From an archaeon (lineage in GTDB: Archaea > Methanobacteriota > Methanobacteria > Methanobacteriales > Methanobacteriaceae), in the NCBI GenBank assembly GCA_024409165.1, contig JAKSUE010000068.1, positions 1-7,404 of the forward strand: DNA of 7,404 nt, written 5' to 3'. The position numbers were made by a program, and so were the translations under genes. The notes beneath the pieces are model-generated. The model was not told the DNA's origin. It saw nothing but the letters and a program-made list of their open reading frames with translations, and ran no database searches. This document shows, in pieces, positions 5,393-7,404 of this stretch (the stretch's first letter is position 1; each line of letters opens with the position of its first letter).

Positions 5393-6430
5393 TTATTCCT
5401 TGAATTCATCTTTAATAAAATCTAATAATTCTTCTTTAGTAGCTAATGCAGAAATTCCCATTCCTTGAACAGATTTAGAAGCTACCCAATTAGCAATAAC
5501 ACAAGATTTAGCTAAATCATAATCATTTAAGTAAGCATATAAAAATCCTGCGTTAAATGAGTCTCCAGCACAAGTTGTATCAACAGCATCAACTTCAAAT
5601 ATTGGTGCTTTAACTTCAAAATCATCTTTATTTATTGCATAAACACCATTTGAACCTCTTTTTACAACAACAGTATCAATACCATCGTTTCTAACATAAA
5701 CTGCTAAATCTCTAAAAGAGAGCTCAGTTTCTTTATCTAAGTTTAATTTTTCTTTATAATAATCTTCAAATAATATTTTAAGTTCCCCTTCATTAATAAG
5801 AAGAATATTAGTTCTTTTAAGTATAGAATCAATATATTCAACACCTGCTTCAGCATAAAGCATTCCAGGGTCAAAACTTAAAATAATAGATTCATCAATA
5901 ATATTAAGTAATTCTTTCTGTGCATTAATAGAATCTCCAACAAAGGAACTATAATGCAATATTTTAGTTTGATTAATGTTTAAGGGATTAATTTCATCAA
6001 TAGTAATATCATCATTAACTCCAGGGTCAATATAAAGTTCTCTGTCCCCTTCATCACTAACAAAACCTAAACATTTACCAGAATTACCATTATCAGCATA
6101 AATAAGGTTATTTGTGTAAACATCATTCATCATAAGATTATATTCTAAAAGGTCGCCTTCGCTATCACCAGCTATTTTACCAATATAAGAAGTAATAAGA
6201 CCAAGTTTAGAAAGTCCAATAATAGTATTAGCTGCTGAACCACCAGGATTATCTTCTACACTCTTAATAAAACTCTCTCCATCAACACCAGCAATATTAG
6301 CTACTTTATAGAGCTTATCTACATTAAGAGCACCAAATCCAATTACATCTACATCTATAGCATCATAAACAATCTCATCAACACCAAGATCTTCAGCAGT
6401 AACATTCATTGAACAACAGTTTTTATCCAT
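5393..6430 (-). CDS. PfkB/ribokinase-family carbohydrate or nucleoside kinase
   Basis: The 345 residues show the PfkB fold in order. GFGALNVDKLY (31-41) is the substrate-binding start, and NPGGSAANT (61-69) the first signature. NEGE (213-216) is the NxxE motif for Mg/phosphate, VKRGSNGVY (257-264) leads into the nucleotide site, and DTTCAGDSFNAGF (284-296) is the second signature with D290 as catalytic base. The usual GAGD anion hole reads CAGD, so Cys287 replaces the first Gly. The reaction should be ATP-dependent phosphorylation of a sugar or nucleoside hydroxyl; the substrate cannot be read from sequence. Compared with typical members, about 25 residues precede the first strand, including NCCSM. 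The chosen ATG (complement of 6428-6430) has a weak AGAG nine bases upstream. Met8 is the alternative start, with no visible SD. The gene is 88 bases downstream of the Ftr-like gene, and this pairing, with the polyferredoxin next, suggests an accessory role in the methanogenic redox module. Confidence 0.92.
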   Translation of the reverse strand: MDKNCCSMNVTAEDLGVDEIVYDAIDVDVIGFGALNVDKLYKVANIAGVDGESFIKSVEDNPGGSAANTIIGLSKLGLITSYIGKIAGDSEGDLLEYNLMMNDVYTNNLIYADNGNSGKCLGFVSDEGDRELYIDPGVNDDITIDEINPLNINQTKILHYSSFVGDSINAQKELLNIIDESIILSFDPGMLYAEAGVEYIDSILKRTNILLINEGELKILFEDYYKEKLNLDKETELSFRDLAVYVRNDGIDTVVVKRGSNGVYAINKDDFEVKAPIFEVDAVDTTCAGDSFNAGFLYAYLNDYDLAKSCVIANWVASKSVQGMGISALATKEELLDFIKDEFKE

Positions 6431-6457
6431 ATTTACACACTCTAATTGTTAAAGTAA

Positions 6458-6481
6458 GTTATTATAATTGTTATTATAATT
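6458..6481. repeat. 12-bp tandem repeat in the Ftr-like/kinase spacer
   Basis: GTTATTATAATT occurs twice back to back (6458-6469 and 6470-6481), followed by more TAATAATTATT sequence. It lies upstream of the kinase gene on its transcribed strand. The repeats could hold a TATA element for internal transcription, but no convincing box can be singled out. Confidence 0.6.
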
Positions 6482-6518
6482 ATAATAATTATTAATTAAT
6501 CACATTAATTATCATATT

Positions 6519-7403
6519 TTATAAAATATCAAGTAAATTAGTTTTATGTTCACCTAATTGGCCTTCAAAATTACCTGCAGATATTTTAACAACACCATCA
6601 ATGTCAATTATTGCATCAATAGCTTTCTTAATAGCTAAATTCATAGATTCTTCAGAAATAGCATTTATAACAATTTCTGGAATATAATTAACACCTTCTG
6701 GGACTTTTGACTCTGCTCCAAGTCTTTCTTTTAATGAAGGACAATATGGATGATTTGTACTTGGACCAATCCATGGGAAATTAGTTTCAGGTTTTGAAGC
6801 TGCAGAACAGATTCCAAATGGAGTACAAACTCCTGGAACTTCCATAATTGTATCTATGATGATTTTTCCAGCTTCAAGAACAGCTTCTTTAGTGGAACAC
6901 ATATACCAGAAGTTTCCACCCATGATTCCTTTAGAGTATCCAAGTTCAGATTCAATTTGAAAATCAGGAACTGCAATAGGTACATTAATCATAGTTCTAC
7001 CAAACTCTTCAACTTCCCATTCATAACCGTCTCCACAGTGACCTACTTGTTTCATCATTCCAATAGAACCAACAGGATTTTCATTTAAACTGAAAACTCT
7101 TGTAAATGGTTTAACAAGAATATCTTGACGAATTCTATAAGATAACTCAACTTCAAATTTTTCAATATCATCAGTTAACCAGTATTGACAAATAGCACCA
7201 GGTCTTCCATCAGGAGTTTGAGAACCATCAACAAATCCTTCTACACCTGCTTCAACTCTTCCAATAACTGCACTTGGAGTTGCAGTAGAGTCATAAGCTG
7301 CTTGTTTAACAGTTAATTCATCTTCAGCTGTAATTAACGCACGTATATACATTCCATCAAAGGATTCAAAGAATGTATCTTCAACTTTATCATAATTTAC
7401 CAT
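6519..7403 (-). CDS. Formylmethanofuran:tetrahydromethanopterin formyltransferase family protein (Ftr or Eha-associated paralogue)
   Basis: Ftr moves the formyl group from formylmethanofuran to tetrahydromethanopterin, the second step of CO2 reduction to methane, in the cytoplasm. The 294 residues match the family length of about 297. Recognisable blocks are VEDTFFESF (7-15), the near-invariant TPDGRPG (63-69), GDGYE (124-128), GGNF (162-165), STNHPYCPSL (215-224) and the C-terminal VKISAGNFEGQLG (272-284). The ATG (complement of 7401-7403) sits one base from the right edge, so no ribosome binding site is visible, but the N-terminus lines up with the family start to within about a residue. 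Between 190 and 214 the usual glycine-rich stretch is replaced by a Cys/Ser/Pro-rich segment (CTPFGICSAASKPETNFPW), and the middle 80-120 is divergent. With the kinase and polyferredoxin downstream, this suggests the Ftr-like protein of the eha cluster (called EhaS in Methanothermobacter, from memory) rather than housekeeping Ftr. Family membership is firm; which paralogue is not. Confidence 0.93.
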   Translation of the reverse strand: MVNYDKVEDTFFESFDGMYIRALITAEDELTVKQAAYDSTATPSAVIGRVEAGVEGFVDGSQTPDGRPGAICQYWLTDDIEKFEVELSYRIRQDILVKPFTRVFSLNENPVGSIGMMKQVGHCGDGYEWEVEEFGRTMINVPIAVPDFQIESELGYSKGIMGGNFWYMCSTKEAVLEAGKIIIDTIMEVPGVCTPFGICSAASKPETNFPWIGPSTNHPYCPSLKERLGAESKVPEGVNYIPEIVINAISEESMNLAIKKAIDAIIDIDGVVKISAGNFEGQLGEHKTNLLDIL

Positions 7404-7404
7404 A

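Noticed and set aside
6431..6518. Independent promoter for the kinase gene
   Set aside because: Many TATA-like strings are present but none stands out with proper spacing and a purine-rich flank; co-transcription from upstream is equally likely.

Overview
The window is a strongly AT-rich stretch of a methanogenic archaeon, most likely a member of the Methanobacteriales such as Methanobrevibacter or a close relative. The reasons are a formylmethanofuran:tetrahydromethanopterin formyltransferase (Ftr) family protein, a six-cluster polyferredoxin, GGTGA/GGAGG-type ribosome binding sites, archaeal TATA-like boxes and very AT-rich spacers. The genus is an inference; there is no rRNA or other marker here.

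Layout. Three genes lie on the + strand in the left part. The first (1-1025, cut by the left edge) is a KH-domain plus PP-loop ATPase with a cysteine pattern like that of tRNA thiolases. The second (1051-1356) is a small acidic zinc-ribbon protein. The third (1442-2083) is a chloramphenicol acetyltransferase (CatA)-like protein whose HxxxDG motif reads HxxxFG. Five genes lie on the - strand to the right. In transcription order they are an Ftr-family protein (7403-6519), a PfkB/ribokinase-family kinase (6430-5393), a 6x[4Fe-4S] polyferredoxin (5306-4428), a two-CBS-domain protein with an extra C-terminal domain (4330-3695) and argininosuccinate lyase ArgH (3550-2132). The two blocks converge at about 2084-2131, where a hairpin with a U-rich tail forms a clear terminator for argH.

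How the genes may work together. The set Ftr-like + PfkB kinase + 6[4Fe-4S] polyferredoxin + CBS protein resembles, as far as I remember, the hydrophilic accessory genes at the 3' end of the eha operon (energy-converting [NiFe] hydrogenase A) of hydrogenotrophic methanogens. If so, the hydrogenase core and membrane subunits lie just beyond the right edge. The polyferredoxin would carry low-potential electrons from Eha towards CO2 reduction to formylmethanofuran, and the Ftr homologue might be an Eha-associated paralogue rather than the housekeeping enzyme. ArgH seems to be a separate unit with its own promoter: a TATA-like box, a TTG start and an SD-like AGTTGAT.

I see no mobile element, CRISPR array, tRNA, rRNA or phage gene. 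There is no gene-free stretch longer than about 150 bases. Several spacers contain short AT-rich tandem repeats of 8-12 bp. The observations most worth following are the KH/PP-loop protein, the altered CatA-like active site and the putative eha accessory module. None of them amounts to a clearly new system on sequence alone.
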